This document shows, piece after piece, positions 1-8,274 of a DNA stretch of 64,000 nucleotides. A program made the translations under genes and the position numbers. The DNA comes from Planctomycetota bacterium (GTDB lineage Bacteria > Planctomycetota > PLA2 > JAEUHO01): the NCBI GenBank assembly GCA_029259775.1, contig JAJDEN010000043.1, positions 1 through 64,000 on the forward strand, in the 5' to 3' direction. The number at the start of each line of letters is the position of its first letter. Position 1 is the stretch's first letter. The notes beneath the pieces are model-generated. The model saw nothing but the letters and a program-made list of their open reading frames with translations. It had not been told where the DNA came from and did not search any database.

Positions 1-68
1 AGATCCAACACCGACGGCGGGAACAGCCACGTCTGCTCCACGTCCCACGAACGGAATCGCTTGCTCAT
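1..68 (-). mobile_element. Transposase, N-terminal fragment cut by window edge (IS1182/IS5-like)
   Basis: Reading the minus strand from the ATG at 66-68 gives a start of MSKRFRSWDVEQTWLFPP, which continues open past the window edge. An N-terminus of the type 'FR.WD..Q.WL.PPS' is typical of IS1182/IS5-type DDE transposases (family knowledge). Only 22 codons are visible, so family and intactness cannot be judged. It lies just downstream of the histidine kinase gene and has the same orientation. The 71 bases between it and that gene hold nothing recognisable. Confidence 0.55.
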
Positions 69-139
69 GCCCGAGCCTAGCAATTCGCCCCCACATCGCG
101 CAGAACGAGATCTACGGGATTCCGGGACAGGCTCCTAGC

Positions 140-1477
140 TCACGGTCCCGCTGGCACCGAACGCGGAAGCGTCGCGCGGAAGAGCGTGCCTGCGCCGTCG
201 GTGTCCTCCAGATCCAGACGACCTCGGTGGAGTCTGATGGCCTGCGCCGCCAGCGACAGGCCAAGTCCCGTTCCCGTGCTCGCACGCGAGGGATCGGCTC
301 GATAGAAGCGGTCGAAGATGCGCGCGCGGTGCTCGGGCGCAATGCCCGGCCCCTCGTCGCGAATGCGGATGACTACGGCGTCTTCGTCCGCGTCGACGGA
401 CACATGGATCGGCGCGTCTGCTGGGCCGTGGCGGATGGCGTTGTCGACGATGTTCATCAGTGCGCGCCGAAGGGCATCGGCGTCCGCCTCGACAGGTGCG
501 TGATCGCATCCCTCGAAGAAGATCTCCTGCCGGCGCTCGACCGCGAGCACCGCGAGCCGAGCGCAGACATCGCGCGCCAATGGAACGAGGTCAACTCGCG
601 CCGTGACGGCAGGTGCGGAGCGCGCGTCGCCGCGAGAGAGTTCCAACAGTTCCTCCACCAAGCGCGTGAGGCGCGCGGTGTCCTCCAACATGCTGGAGAT
701 AACCTCGCGGTGCTCGCCCTCGTCCCCGAGGCCAACAACCCCGACCTCGCCCACAGCGCGCAGCGCGGCAAGAGGCGTCCGCAGTTCGTGCGCGGCATCG
801 GACGTGAAGCGGTTGAGTCGTATGAAGGCGGTCTCGATACGCTCGAAGGCTTGATTGAACACCTCGGCCAGACGGTCGAGTTCGTCGCCCCCCTCACCCA
901 CGGGCAAGCGTTCGGACAGGCGCTCCGCCCCCATCAAGCGCGCGCGCTCGGTCATGATATCCACCGGTTGCAGAGCGCGGCGTGCGAGGAGGCGTCCGGC
1001 GAACCACGCCAGTCCCACGACAGGCACAAAGCACAAGGCTAGCAGCACGAGAAGATCGCCAAGTTCAGCTTGCATCGGCGCCAGCGAGCGCCCCAGACGG
1101 ATCCGGTACGCGTCGCCCGCGATGACGTGGCTCCTCTCGTGCGTCCTGAATGGTCCCGCCTCAGGGTCGGGCTTCGATGGCCAGCGAATACTCGTCCCGT
1201 CGCTTGGATGAAACACCTCGGCCCAGGGGCGTTCGGCGGCGGCGTCGCGGTGGCCGGGCCGCTCGACCTCCTTCCAGCTGATCGTCCCGTCGGCCGAAAT
1301 CTCGAAGGCGTGCTCGATGCGCTCGAAGTCATCTCGCAGCCGCGCGTCAAGCCGGTCGATGTGCGAGGACCGAGCGAAGGCGTAGATCACACCGGCGTAG
1401 ATCAGCACGGTCGCGGCGACGGAGAGTGCGTAGCCGAGCGCGAGGCGCGAGCGGATTCTGCGGGGTATCAGCCTCAT
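140..1477 (-). CDS. Two-component sensor histidine kinase (HAMP, HisKA, HATPase)
   Basis: Inner-membrane sensor kinase of 445 residues. A first membrane helix (about residues 13-36) is followed by a periplasmic sensor region of about 100 residues and a second helix (about 141-164). A HAMP linker and the dimerisation/phosphoacceptor helix with SDAAHELRTPLAAL follow; the phosphoaccepting His is residue 230. The ATPase domain shows the N box (NIVDNAIRHG), the G1 box (DEGPGIAPEH) and the G2 box (GTGLGLSLA). The layout resembles CusS/QseC-type kinases. Its start overlaps the response-regulator stop by 4 bases (ATGA), so the pair is translationally coupled. Both lie downstream of the TGA-containing thioredoxin-like gene, which suggests an envelope or redox stimulus (inference). 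Confidence 0.95.
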   Translation of the reverse strand: MRLIPRRIRSRLALGYALSVAATVLIYAGVIYAFARSSHIDRLDARLRDDFERIEHAFEISADGTISWKEVERPGHRDAAAERPWAEVFHPSDGTSIRWPSKPDPEAGPFRTHERSHVIAGDAYRIRLGRSLAPMQAELGDLLVLLALCFVPVVGLAWFAGRLLARRALQPVDIMTERARLMGAERLSERLPVGEGGDELDRLAEVFNQAFERIETAFIRLNRFTSDAAHELRTPLAALRAVGEVGVVGLGDEGEHREVISSMLEDTARLTRLVEELLELSRGDARSAPAVTARVDLVPLARDVCARLAVLAVERRQEIFFEGCDHAPVEADADALRRALMNIVDNAIRHGPADAPIHVSVDADEDAVVIRIRDEGPGIAPEHRARIFDRFYRADPSRASTGTGLGLSLAAQAIRLHRGRLDLEDTDGAGTLFRATLPRSVPAGP

Positions 1478-2175
1478 GCTCCAGGCTCCACGCGGAGCAT
1501 GAAGCCGACGCCGCGCACGGTCTTGATCAGGCGGGACGCCGGATCAGGGTCCACCTTGCGGCGCAGGCGCGCCATGTGGACGTCGATTACGTTGTCCAGC
1601 GGCGTTGCGCGTCCGACCTCGTCCCAGACGTCGCGCGCAAGCATCTCGCGCGCCACGACACGCCCGGCGTTCTGCATCAAGCAACGCAGCAGATCGAACT
1701 CGCGCAACGTCAGGGTGATCTCCTCGCCATCACGAAGTGCTCGCCGTGTCTGCGTGTCGAGCTCCAGCGGTCCGACCGAGAAACGGCGGGGTTCGGTCAC
1801 CGGCGTCCTCCGCAGCAGCGCGCGCACACGTGCCTCCAGTTCGGGAAAGGCGAACGGCTTCACGAGGTAGTCGTCGGCGCCGGCGTCGAGCCCGCGCACA
1901 CGGTCTTCTATCGCATCCTTAGCGGTGAGGAGCAACACAGGCATCGTCTGCCCTTGTGCCCGGATGGCCGTGAGCACCTCGATGCCGTCCCGGCCCGGAA
2001 GCATCCAGTCCAGAATCACGAGGTCATGCGGATCGGCGGCGAGGTGGAAGAAGCCGTCCTCGCCGGTGCGCGCCAACGAGACTGAGTAGCCCGCCTCTTC
2101 CAAGCCCTTGCCCAAGGCCCCAGCGATCTTCTGCTCGTCTTCGATCACGAGGATGCGCACATTCCTGCCTTGCAT
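1474..2175 (-). CDS. OmpR/PhoB-family response regulator
   Basis: Transcriptional regulator of 233 residues, normal for the family. The receiver domain (about 1-120) has the acidic pair in VIEDE, the phosphoacceptor Asp56 in VILDWMLPG, and the conserved Lys in LLTAKDA. The C-terminal winged-helix domain (about 130-228) carries the typical LTLREFDLLRCLMQN and DVHMARLRRKVD segments. It is the cognate partner of the kinase downstream (4-base overlap). It starts only 15 bases after the stop of the thioredoxin-like gene upstream, so the three genes probably share one transcript. Confidence 0.96.
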   Translation of the reverse strand: MQGRNVRILVIEDEQKIAGALGKGLEEAGYSVSLARTGEDGFFHLAADPHDLVILDWMLPGRDGIEVLTAIRAQGQTMPVLLLTAKDAIEDRVRGLDAGADDYLVKPFAFPELEARVRALLRRTPVTEPRRFSVGPLELDTQTRRALRDGEEITLTLREFDLLRCLMQNAGRVVAREMLARDVWDEVGRATPLDNVIDVHMARLRRKVDPDPASRLIKTVRGVGFMLRVEPGA

Positions 2176-2190
2176 GAGCGGGGCTCGGCT

Positions 2191-3315
2191 TCAGCGCCCC
2201 GACGTGTTCGGCCCGGCTGCCGCGCCCTTCACGGCTCTCACGGCTCTCACGGCGCGCTCTAGCTGGTCCGTGCACGCCTTCGCGAAGCGCTTGCGGTTGA
2301 TGGGAGCCCCGATCCAAGTGACGCGGCCCTGCGCGTCCAAGAGATACACGATCGGGTAGGGCCCGTCGGCCAGGCCCAGGCCTCGATGATACGAGCCCTT
2401 GGGATCCAGAAGCACCGGGAAGGCCACCTTCTTGCCCCTGATCCACTGCTCCGTCTTTTCCGCCTTCCGGGACTCGGCGCTCTGGATGGAGACGATCTTC
2501 AGCCCGGATGATGCGTACTGCTCGTGCCACCTGACCAGGTGAGGCGTGATGCCGTATCAGGTGTCTCAGCCGGGGTCGGCGATCGAGACCAGTACGGGAT
2601 GCCCGCGTAGGCTGGTGAGCGTGGGCGGCGTCTGCGCGTGGAACCAAGCCCCGCCCTCCACCTCGAGCTTCGGCAGACGGGAGGCAGTTGGGTCCCCGTC
2701 GGCGGCAGTGTGGCCTGCGGGCGCCGGGGCCGCGCGGCTCGACAGGATCACGCCGGTGTCGATTGTGTGGGTGACGCGCTGGATACGCCCGTCGTGCGCA
2801 ACGAGCGAGGTCGCCTGTGCGGTGCCCTCGCGGAGGACCGGCTCGATCGAGAGCGCCAGCCCAGGCCAGGTCTTGTCCGCGCGCTGCGGTCCGCGCGAAC
2901 TGGTGATCGCGCGCCGCAGCGAGCGCGTGGCTGCGGCCATCACCGCGTCCAAGCGCCGGGCCTCGGCGCGCTCCGCCTCCGCTAAGGACGTGCGCCGCCT
3001 AGGTACCCAGCATCCCTCGTAGACCGGTCCGCACCACTCTTCGTAGGCGGGCGGCTCTTCCTTCGGCGCCCGCAGCAGCACGCACAACGTGAGCTGCCCG
3101 CCCGGGTCGTGCGCGAAGGCTGCGCGCAGTGCAACGCCGCCGGACTTCTCGGCCCGGTCGACCGCCTGCCACAGGTCGATCGGACTGGCAGCCACGTCCC
3201 GCACCAGGTTCACGGCGCGAGTCTTCTGCTTCGCGGGCTCCTCCGTTCGGGCCCCAGCGGCAGCGCCCAGGAGGAGCAGAGCTAGGGTCAGGGTTCGTAG
3301 GCATGTGGTGTTCAT
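2191..3315 (-). CDS. Exported thioredoxin/TlpA-like selenoprotein candidate with Sec-x-x-Sec motif
   Basis: A reading frame of 374 residues if two in-frame TGA codons (2566-2568 and 2557-2559, residues 250 and 253) are read as selenocysteine. The start at 3313-3315 has a GGGAG ribosome site and gives a signal peptide (MNTTCLRTLTLALLLLG). Residues 30-220 are a domain I do not recognise. Residues about 230-360 are a thioredoxin/TlpA fold: SLRGHPVLVSIADPG-U-DT-U-YGITPHLVRW, then GLKIVSI, FPVLLDP, and the cis-Pro region GPYPIVYLLDAQG. The U-x-x-U-x4-P spacing matches C-x-x-C-x4-P of TlpA proteins exactly, so both TGAs replace the catalytic cysteines. A hairpin at SECIS distance follows. The same frame ends at a real TGA stop (2191-2193). 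If Sec is not inserted, this would be a doubly nonsense-mutated pseudogene, which is unlikely given where the TGAs fall. It heads an operon with the two-component genes. Confidence 0.85.
2528..2541 (-). promoter_or_regulatory. Candidate bacterial SECIS hairpin of the thioredoxin-like gene
   Basis: On the transcript the sequence forms CACCU-GGUC-AGGUG: five perfect pairs, plus one U-G pair outside, closing a GGUC loop. The loop begins 20 nt after the second UGA and 29 nt after the first, inside the window of about 16-37 nt known for bacterial SECIS elements. The GGUC loop resembles the apical loop of the E. coli fdhF element, where the GG/GU bases contact SelB (established knowledge). The hairpin lies within the coding region, as bacterial SECIS elements do. 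Confidence 0.65.
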
Positions 3316-3478
3316 GGGGGCTCCCGGCGGTAGATGTGCCGCGCCTCTGGGGTACGCGGTCCCCCGGGCTCGCGCTCCTGACAAGTTCCTTACGCCAATG
3401 TCAGGTGACGGGACTGGCATGGGCTGTTCTGCTGGTCACACGTCCGACGAAGCGCTCGGATACCGAATGGAGGTCGAC

Positions 3479-4204
3479 ATGGATGCGACACGCCTCACGC
3501 GCCGCGACATCGTCGGTCGGGCAACGCTCGCCGGCATCGCCGCGACGGCCGGCACCTGGCTAGGCCGCGTGGCCACGGCGCACGCGGAAGAAGCGCCCAG
3601 CAGGCGTGCACCCTCGGCCCTTGCCGACGGCAAGCTCATCGGCTTGAACTACGCGACCATCCCCGGTTTCCTGTCTAAGGAGCAGGTCGCGCTGCACCAT
3701 CAGCGGCACTACGGCGGTGCGCTGAAGGGCTTGCAGCGCATCGAGAGCCGGCTCTACGGCCCGGGCGTCGTGGGCGACGTCGCCGCGCGCCGCGAGCTCG
3801 GCAGGGCGCAGTCCGCCAAGGCCAACTCCGTGATCCTGCACGAACTCTACTTCACTGGCATGCGCGTGGGCGTCGGGACGCCGGGCAAGCAGCTCGCCGC
3901 CGCGCTCAAACTGCGCTTCGGATCCCTCGACCGTTGGCGCGCGGACTTCGAGGCTTGCGCGCTGGCCAGCGCCGGCTGGGCCGTGCTTGCGGCCCATCCG
4001 CTCAACGGCCGCCTCTACCACGTCACATCGGATGCGCATGATGTCGGTGCGCTCTGGCTTGCCCGCCCGCTGATCCTCGTGGACATGTACGAGCACGCGT
4101 TCTACGTCGACTACCGCACAGACAAAGCCGCCTACGTGAAGGCATTCTGCAAACATATCGACTGGAGCGCCGCGGATCTCAGGTTCCGAGCGGCGAACTC
4201 GTGA
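3479..4204 (+). CDS. Tat-exported Fe/Mn superoxide dismutase
   Basis: Superoxide dismutase family protein of 241 residues, destroying superoxide outside the cytoplasm. The N-terminus MDATRLTRRDIVGRATLAG has the twin-arginine pattern, with cleavage likely after THA-type residues before EEAPS. Metal-ligand regions are visible: the first His in ALHHQRHYGGALKGL, a second in VILHELYF, and the C-terminal Asp/His pair in LVDMYEHAFYVDY. The start at 3479 is chosen because a GGAGG ribosome site ends 5 bases upstream. The upstream-extended frame has no signal-like sequence. It is divergent from the thioredoxin-like gene and upstream of the NHL gene, so an oxidative-stress role in the envelope fits. Confidence 0.92.
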   Translation: MDATRLTRRDIVGRATLAGIAATAGTWLGRVATAHAEEAPSRRAPSALADGKLIGLNYATIPGFLSKEQVALHHQRHYGGALKGLQRIESRLYGPGVVGDVAARRELGRAQSAKANSVILHELYFTGMRVGVGTPGKQLAAALKLRFGSLDRWRADFEACALASAGWAVLAAHPLNGRLYHVTSDAHDVGALWLARPLILVDMYEHAFYVDYRTDKAAYVKAFCKHIDWSAADLRFRAANS

Positions 4205-4230
4205 GCGCGGCGAGCCGTGAAGGAGGCCTC

Positions 4231-5190
4231 ATGCGCCATGCCGTCAGCTTCATCGTGGTGCTGTTCCTCACCGCGCCCGCGTGGGCTCATGACTGGAACG
4301 GCCTGGCCATCGACGGGCAGAACCGTGCGTACGTGGTCGATGCCGAGTACGGCACGATCTGGCGCGTCGATGACAAGGGCAAGGTCAGCGTGCTCGTGGC
4401 TGGCAACGTGGATTCGAAGACCTGCCGGCACTCGCACCATCTCGCGTTCGACCGTGAAGGCACGCTCTGGATTCCTAGTGGGTGAGGCAAGAACATCATC
4501 TCGATGCTGCGCCCGGGTGGCGCGGTCCAAGACCTCCCGTGGACGTGTCCCGAGGGCTTCGTCTTGGAGACGGTAGTGCCGGATCGCCAGGGTGGGCTGT
4601 TCCTGATCTCCGCCTCCAGCACGCTGTACCTGGCCAAGGGCAAGCGCAAGCCGACCGCCGTCGCCAAGCGTGGCAGCGGCGCCGGCGCGGCATGTCTTGG
4701 TATCGACGGCTCCCTGCTGCTCGGAAACGGCACAGAGGTGCACCGCGTCACTCCCAAGGGCAAGGTCACGCTGTTGGCGACGGGATTCGGTGAGATCTTC
4801 GGCATCGCTGTGGACCGCGCGGGTCGGCTGCATGTGAGCGACTGGAAGCGCGGCGAGGTCATTCGCATGGAGGGGACCAAGCGCGCGGTCCTGGCCAAGG
4901 GGCTCGAATACCCCTCGGGCCTAGCCTTCGACACGAAGGGCCGCCTGTACGTGAAGGAGAGCGGGCGCATGACGCATAAGGACATGCGTGTGCGCCGCGC
5001 TGATGCCAAAGGCAAGTTGGCCGTACTCGCCACGATTCGTTCCCGCGAGCGGCCGCCCAAGAAGGACGCCAAGCCCCCCGCCAAGACGCCCGCAAGCGGG
5101 GATTCCAAGAAGCCCCGGCCGGCGGATTCCGACGACGGCAAGAAGGCCCCAAAGAAGAAGGCTCCGCCGCACGAGGCACGGGGGCCCTGA
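4231..5190 (+). CDS. Exported NHL-repeat beta-propeller, candidate selenoprotein (in-frame TGA)
   Basis: Reading frame of 319 residues interrupted once by TGA (4483-4485, residue 85). The start at 4231 follows an AGGAGG site and gives a signal peptide ending PAWA-HD. Propeller blades are recognisable before and after the TGA: GLAIDGQNRAYVVDAEYGTIWRV, HHLAFDREGTLWIPSG-U-GKNI, IFGIAVDRAGRLHVSD, PSGLAFDTKGRLYVKE. The C-terminus is a Lys/Pro-rich tail. The downstream half stays in frame, keeps blade periodicity and has no good start of its own. A Cys and several His (TCRHSHH) lie 15-20 residues before the TGA and could pair with a selenocysteine or bind metal (inference). A 7-bp hairpin follows at SECIS distance. 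The alternative is a single nonsense mutation. The stop overlaps the next start by one base (TGATG). Confidence 0.7.
4507..4525 (+). promoter_or_regulatory. Candidate SECIS hairpin of the NHL-repeat gene
   Basis: CUGCGCC-CGGGU-GGCGCGG forms seven pairs (one U-G) around a five-base loop containing GGG. The loop begins 29 nt after the UGA at 4483-4485, within the bacterial SECIS range. Because the genome is GC-rich, hairpins of this size also arise by chance, so this alone is modest evidence. Confidence 0.5.
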
Positions 5191-7103
5191 TGGGTCGAGC
5201 GCAGCTGCTGTACCTAGCAGCCATCGTGTGGTTGCCGCTACTCGGCGCAGCTCCTGCTCAGGGTGGCGGCGCCAAGGGCCCGTGGAAGCTGGCCGCCAAC
5301 GACTTCGCGCACTACAGGCTCGACGTGGAGAGCTACGGTGACGAGCGATCGCCCGACGGCACCCTGTTCGACCCCCTTCGCTCGGCATGCGGCGTTTTCG
5401 GGTACGAACTCGTCGGTGGAGAACGCCCGCGCAGGCCCATGCACGAAGAGGAGTGGATCGTCCTCGCCTACGCGCTGTGGATGCCGCGGAGCCTCGTCCG
5501 GGTTGGCGCCTCGCTACGCATCAGCGACACGTTCAACACGTTCGGTGAGCAGCACGCAACGCTGCGAGGGCGGGGCAAGGTCTCGGTCGCGGGCGTGCGC
5601 AAGAGCACGGCAGCGCACGAGGTGGACCTGACGGGGCTGGTTCGCTTCACCTCGCGTCCGGGCGAGACGGACGGGCGCGATGCGCTGCCGCGCGGCGCGG
5701 GAGTCATGCACTGGCGCGCTACCTTCGACGTGACGAAGGGCCTAATGAAGCGCGCGTCCTTCGGGCTCTCGCTCGACCGTGCGCGCGCTCTCAGCGATCC
5801 CCACGGGAAGGGTCATGTGAAGGCCAACCGGTTGCACTTCGACGGCACGCTGACACTTCGCCGCACCTACACCCACCGCTACGACGGCTTCAAGCGCGAC
5901 GTTGGCTCCGCCATCGAACGTGCGAAGAAGGCCTTGATGGCGAAGCGCGACCCGCAGGGCGTCTGGGCAGCCCGCAGTCATGATCCCGTCGGCGAGACGG
6001 CGCTCAACCTCCTCGCGTTGATCAAGGGCGGCGCCGCTAGAGATGACCGGCGGCTCCAGGGCGTCGTGGACTGGCTCGTGAGCAATCCGCCGAGGTGCAC
6101 CTATGCGGCAGGCATCGTCCTAGCGGCACTTGAAGCGTGGCGTGCCCCTGCGAAGGAACTAGGATTTGGCGAGGGCAAGGCCTCCGGCGTCCACGGGTCC
6201 CGCAAGCTCACGAAGGCGGAGCGCGGGCTGGCCTCGAAGGTGACGACCTTCTTGCTCGATGGCGCGCTCACAAGCGATGCCGACGCCCCGCGAGGCAGAC
6301 ACACGGCGCCTCGCGTCCCTGGCGGGGCGAAGCGCGGCGCTGTCACAGGCTCCACGGGCTACATGTGCTGGGGCTACCCAGGGCCGCATCAGCTCCGGGC
6401 CGCGCGGCCGCCGCGGGCTGACCGGGACGCACGCGAGTACTGGGACAACAGCAACTCCCAATACGCGGTCCTCGGCCTCCATTCGGCCGCGTTGTGCGAG
6501 ATCCGCGTGCCCCGCTACGTCTGGCCGAAGGTGGCGGGCCACTTCCTCCGTCATCAGCGCGCCGACGGTCCCGCGTGGCGCGCATTCAAGCTGGGCGCCG
6601 GCGCCGACGGCGGGCGGTATGCGCTGTCACGACGTGCGAAGGTCGCGCGGGTCCGCGGGTGGAGCTACGGCTACATGGACGGCGACGAGGAGGACGAGCG
6701 CACCTCCGCCTACGGCAGCATGACGTGCGCCGGCATCTCAAGTCTGGCGATCGCTGACGGTGCCATGATGCGCGCGCGCACGCCGGGCTACGCGCGCGGT
6801 CGCCGGTCGGCTGTGCTACAGGCCATCCGCGATGGATTCGCATTCCTGGACAAGCACTGGTCGTCTTGGGCCAACCCGGCGCGGGGCCGCTACTACTACC
6901 TGTACTACCTCTACAGCCTCGAGCGCGCGGCCATGCTGTCGGGCGTGACGTGGATCGGTTCTCACGACTGGTACTGGGAGGGCGCCCTCCAGCTCCTCCT
7001 CTCGCAGGACGAGCAGGGCAGCTGGCGCGCCTCCACCGGGGGCAACGCTTTCGCGTTGCTCTTCCTCAAGCGCGGGACGACGGCCGTGGTGACGGGACGA
7101 TGA
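5190..7103 (+). CDS. Exported terpenoid-cyclase-fold (prenyltransferase/squalene-oxidase repeat) protein
   Basis: Protein of 637 residues with a signal peptide (MGRAQLLYLAAIVWLPLLGAA). Residues about 230-630 show the alpha-toroid repeat style seen in squalene-hopene-cyclase-like proteins: VGETALNLLALIKGG, NSNSQYAVLGLHSA, SYGYMDGD, GSMTCAGISSLAIADG, YYYLYYLYSLERAAMLSG, LLLSQDEQGSW. I see no DxDD cyclase motif, so it is probably not a hopene synthase. Exported members of this fold without that motif are common in planctomycetes and have no assigned function (family knowledge). The N-terminal 220 residues are not recognised. Its ATG overlaps the NHL stop by one base, and its own stop overlaps the next gene by 4 bases, so the group is one operon. 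Confidence 0.8.
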   Translation: MGRAQLLYLAAIVWLPLLGAAPAQGGGAKGPWKLAANDFAHYRLDVESYGDERSPDGTLFDPLRSACGVFGYELVGGERPRRPMHEEEWIVLAYALWMPRSLVRVGASLRISDTFNTFGEQHATLRGRGKVSVAGVRKSTAAHEVDLTGLVRFTSRPGETDGRDALPRGAGVMHWRATFDVTKGLMKRASFGLSLDRARALSDPHGKGHVKANRLHFDGTLTLRRTYTHRYDGFKRDVGSAIERAKKALMAKRDPQGVWAARSHDPVGETALNLLALIKGGAARDDRRLQGVVDWLVSNPPRCTYAAGIVLAALEAWRAPAKELGFGEGKASGVHGSRKLTKAERGLASKVTTFLLDGALTSDADAPRGRHTAPRVPGGAKRGAVTGSTGYMCWGYPGPHQLRAARPPRADRDAREYWDNSNSQYAVLGLHSAALCEIRVPRYVWPKVAGHFLRHQRADGPAWRAFKLGAGADGGRYALSRRAKVARVRGWSYGYMDGDEEDERTSAYGSMTCAGISSLAIADGAMMRARTPGYARGRRSAVLQAIRDGFAFLDKHWSSWANPARGRYYYLYYLYSLERAAMLSGVTWIGSHDWYWEGALQLLLSQDEQGSWRASTGGNAFALLFLKRGTTAVVTGR

Positions 7104-7738
7104 ACCCGGCTCATGTCATCATCCGGCCGCGGCGTCCCGCGGCGTGGCTCGTGTACCTAGCGCTGGCCGCGTGCAACACGATGTCGTCAACGCCGCCTTG
7201 CAGGCCGTCGACGGAGATCGTACGCCCAAGTCTGCGTGCACGGCTCGTTGCCACACGATCGTCCAGCGAGGGCGCCCCCAAGAGAAGGGCCGAGCAAGGC
7301 ACGCTGTGGCGCGTGCGCCTGGTGCTGACCAATACCGGCCCGAATCCCCTCCAACTCGCCCACTCGTCCTACGAGCGCTACTATTTCTTCAAGCTGCGCG
7401 TCGCGCATGTGGGCGCTGACGAGGTGCGTACCACGATGTCCGTCCACGGCGACATCTACCCAGCGGCTGACATGGAGCTGCCCCTGCTGCGGCACACCGT
7501 CCTGGCACCGGGAGCGTCGCTGGAGCGCGACATGACGCGGTTGCTGCGCGAGGGATACGGAGGCATGCGGCAGCCGGGCACGTACGAACTCGTCGGCGTG
7601 TACGCCAGCGAGCCGTCAGACATGAGCGGCGATCCGGATGTGTTGTTCGAGGAGGAAGCCCCGCCGGAGCCGTCCGTTCGCCCGTGGAGGGGACGCTCCA
7701 TAGAGACAGCTCCCCTGAAGATCCGCGTCACGCCCTGA
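7100..7738 (+). CDS. Hypothetical lipoprotein
   Basis: Protein of 212 residues. The start is placed at 7100 because it overlaps the upstream stop (ATGA) and yields a lipoprotein signal with lipobox LALAAC. The mature part has a beta-rich stretch (LWRVRLVLTNTGPNPLQLAH, GTYELVGVYASEPS) that resembles an immunoglobulin-like or DUF-type domain handling 'normal versus boosted' ligands, but I do not recognise the family. It is last in the operon with the NHL and cyclase-fold genes and probably acts in the same envelope process (inference). Confidence 0.7.
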   Translation: MNPAHVIIRPRRPAAWLVYLALAACNTMSSTPPCRPSTEIVRPSLRARLVATRSSSEGAPKRRAEQGTLWRVRLVLTNTGPNPLQLAHSSYERYYFFKLRVAHVGADEVRTTMSVHGDIYPAADMELPLLRHTVLAPGASLERDMTRLLREGYGGMRQPGTYELVGVYASEPSDMSGDPDVLFEEEAPPEPSVRPWRGRSIETAPLKIRVTP

Positions 7739-7776
7739 TGGGGCGACGGCCAACGAACATCGGCAAAGGACCATGC

Positions 7777-8148
7777 ATGGACACGAGCGCACTCGCTGAC
7801 GCCTTCCGTACGGCCCTGGACGCCAACGCGTTCGCGGACGTTCACGCGCTGCTGCACGAGTCGTGCGCCTACACGATGCGCGGCGAGGTCCTGCACGGCC
7901 CGGACGCGATCGTCTCGAGCTACCGCGAGGCGGACGAGCGCGCCCGCAGGAGCTTCGACACGCACACCTACGCGAGCGCCATCAACGAAATCACGCAGGA
8001 CACAGCGACGATCGAGTTCGAGGACAGTTTGACGCTGGACCGTCGCGCGCTGCTCCATCATTGCCGCCAGCGGATCATGGCAGCCAGTGATGGCCTGATC
8101 CACCACATCGATCACATCGATCTCCCCGGCGAGGCCGAGGCCATCTAG
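7777..8148 (+). CDS. SnoaL/NTF2-like small protein
   Basis: Cytoplasmic protein of 123 residues. The pattern ALADAFRTALDANAFADVHALLHESCAYTM followed by VLHGPDAIVSSYREADERARRSFD is typical of the NTF2-like/SnoaL fold (ketosteroid-isomerase superfamily), whose members bind small ligands or serve as scaffolds. The start at 7777 is chosen for the AAGGA site eight bases upstream. It has no signal peptide, unlike its neighbours. The specific role is unknown. Confidence 0.75.
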   Translation: MDTSALADAFRTALDANAFADVHALLHESCAYTMRGEVLHGPDAIVSSYREADERARRSFDTHTYASAINEITQDTATIEFEDSLTLDRRALLHHCRQRIMAASDGLIHHIDHIDLPGEAEAI

Positions 8149-8230
8149 GCGGTTTGCCCGGAGGCGCGTCGTGAAGCCTGAGCTGTTCCACGAATGCCCA
8201 CCCCGAATGAGCAAGCCCCTTCCCCACCTC

Positions 8231-8250
8231 GACGGGACCCAGCCCGTCGG
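8231..8250. promoter_or_regulatory. Seven-bp inverted repeat upstream of the exported protein gene
   Basis: CGACGGG and CCCGTCG are separated by six bases and lie in the 126-base spacer between the NTF2-like gene and the gene at 8275. There is no T-run. It may be an attenuator of the upstream operon or a protein site. An AGGAGAGG ribosome site follows at about 8259-8266 for the next gene. Confidence 0.35.
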
Positions 8251-8274
8251 AGCCCCTAGGAGAGGACATATCAA

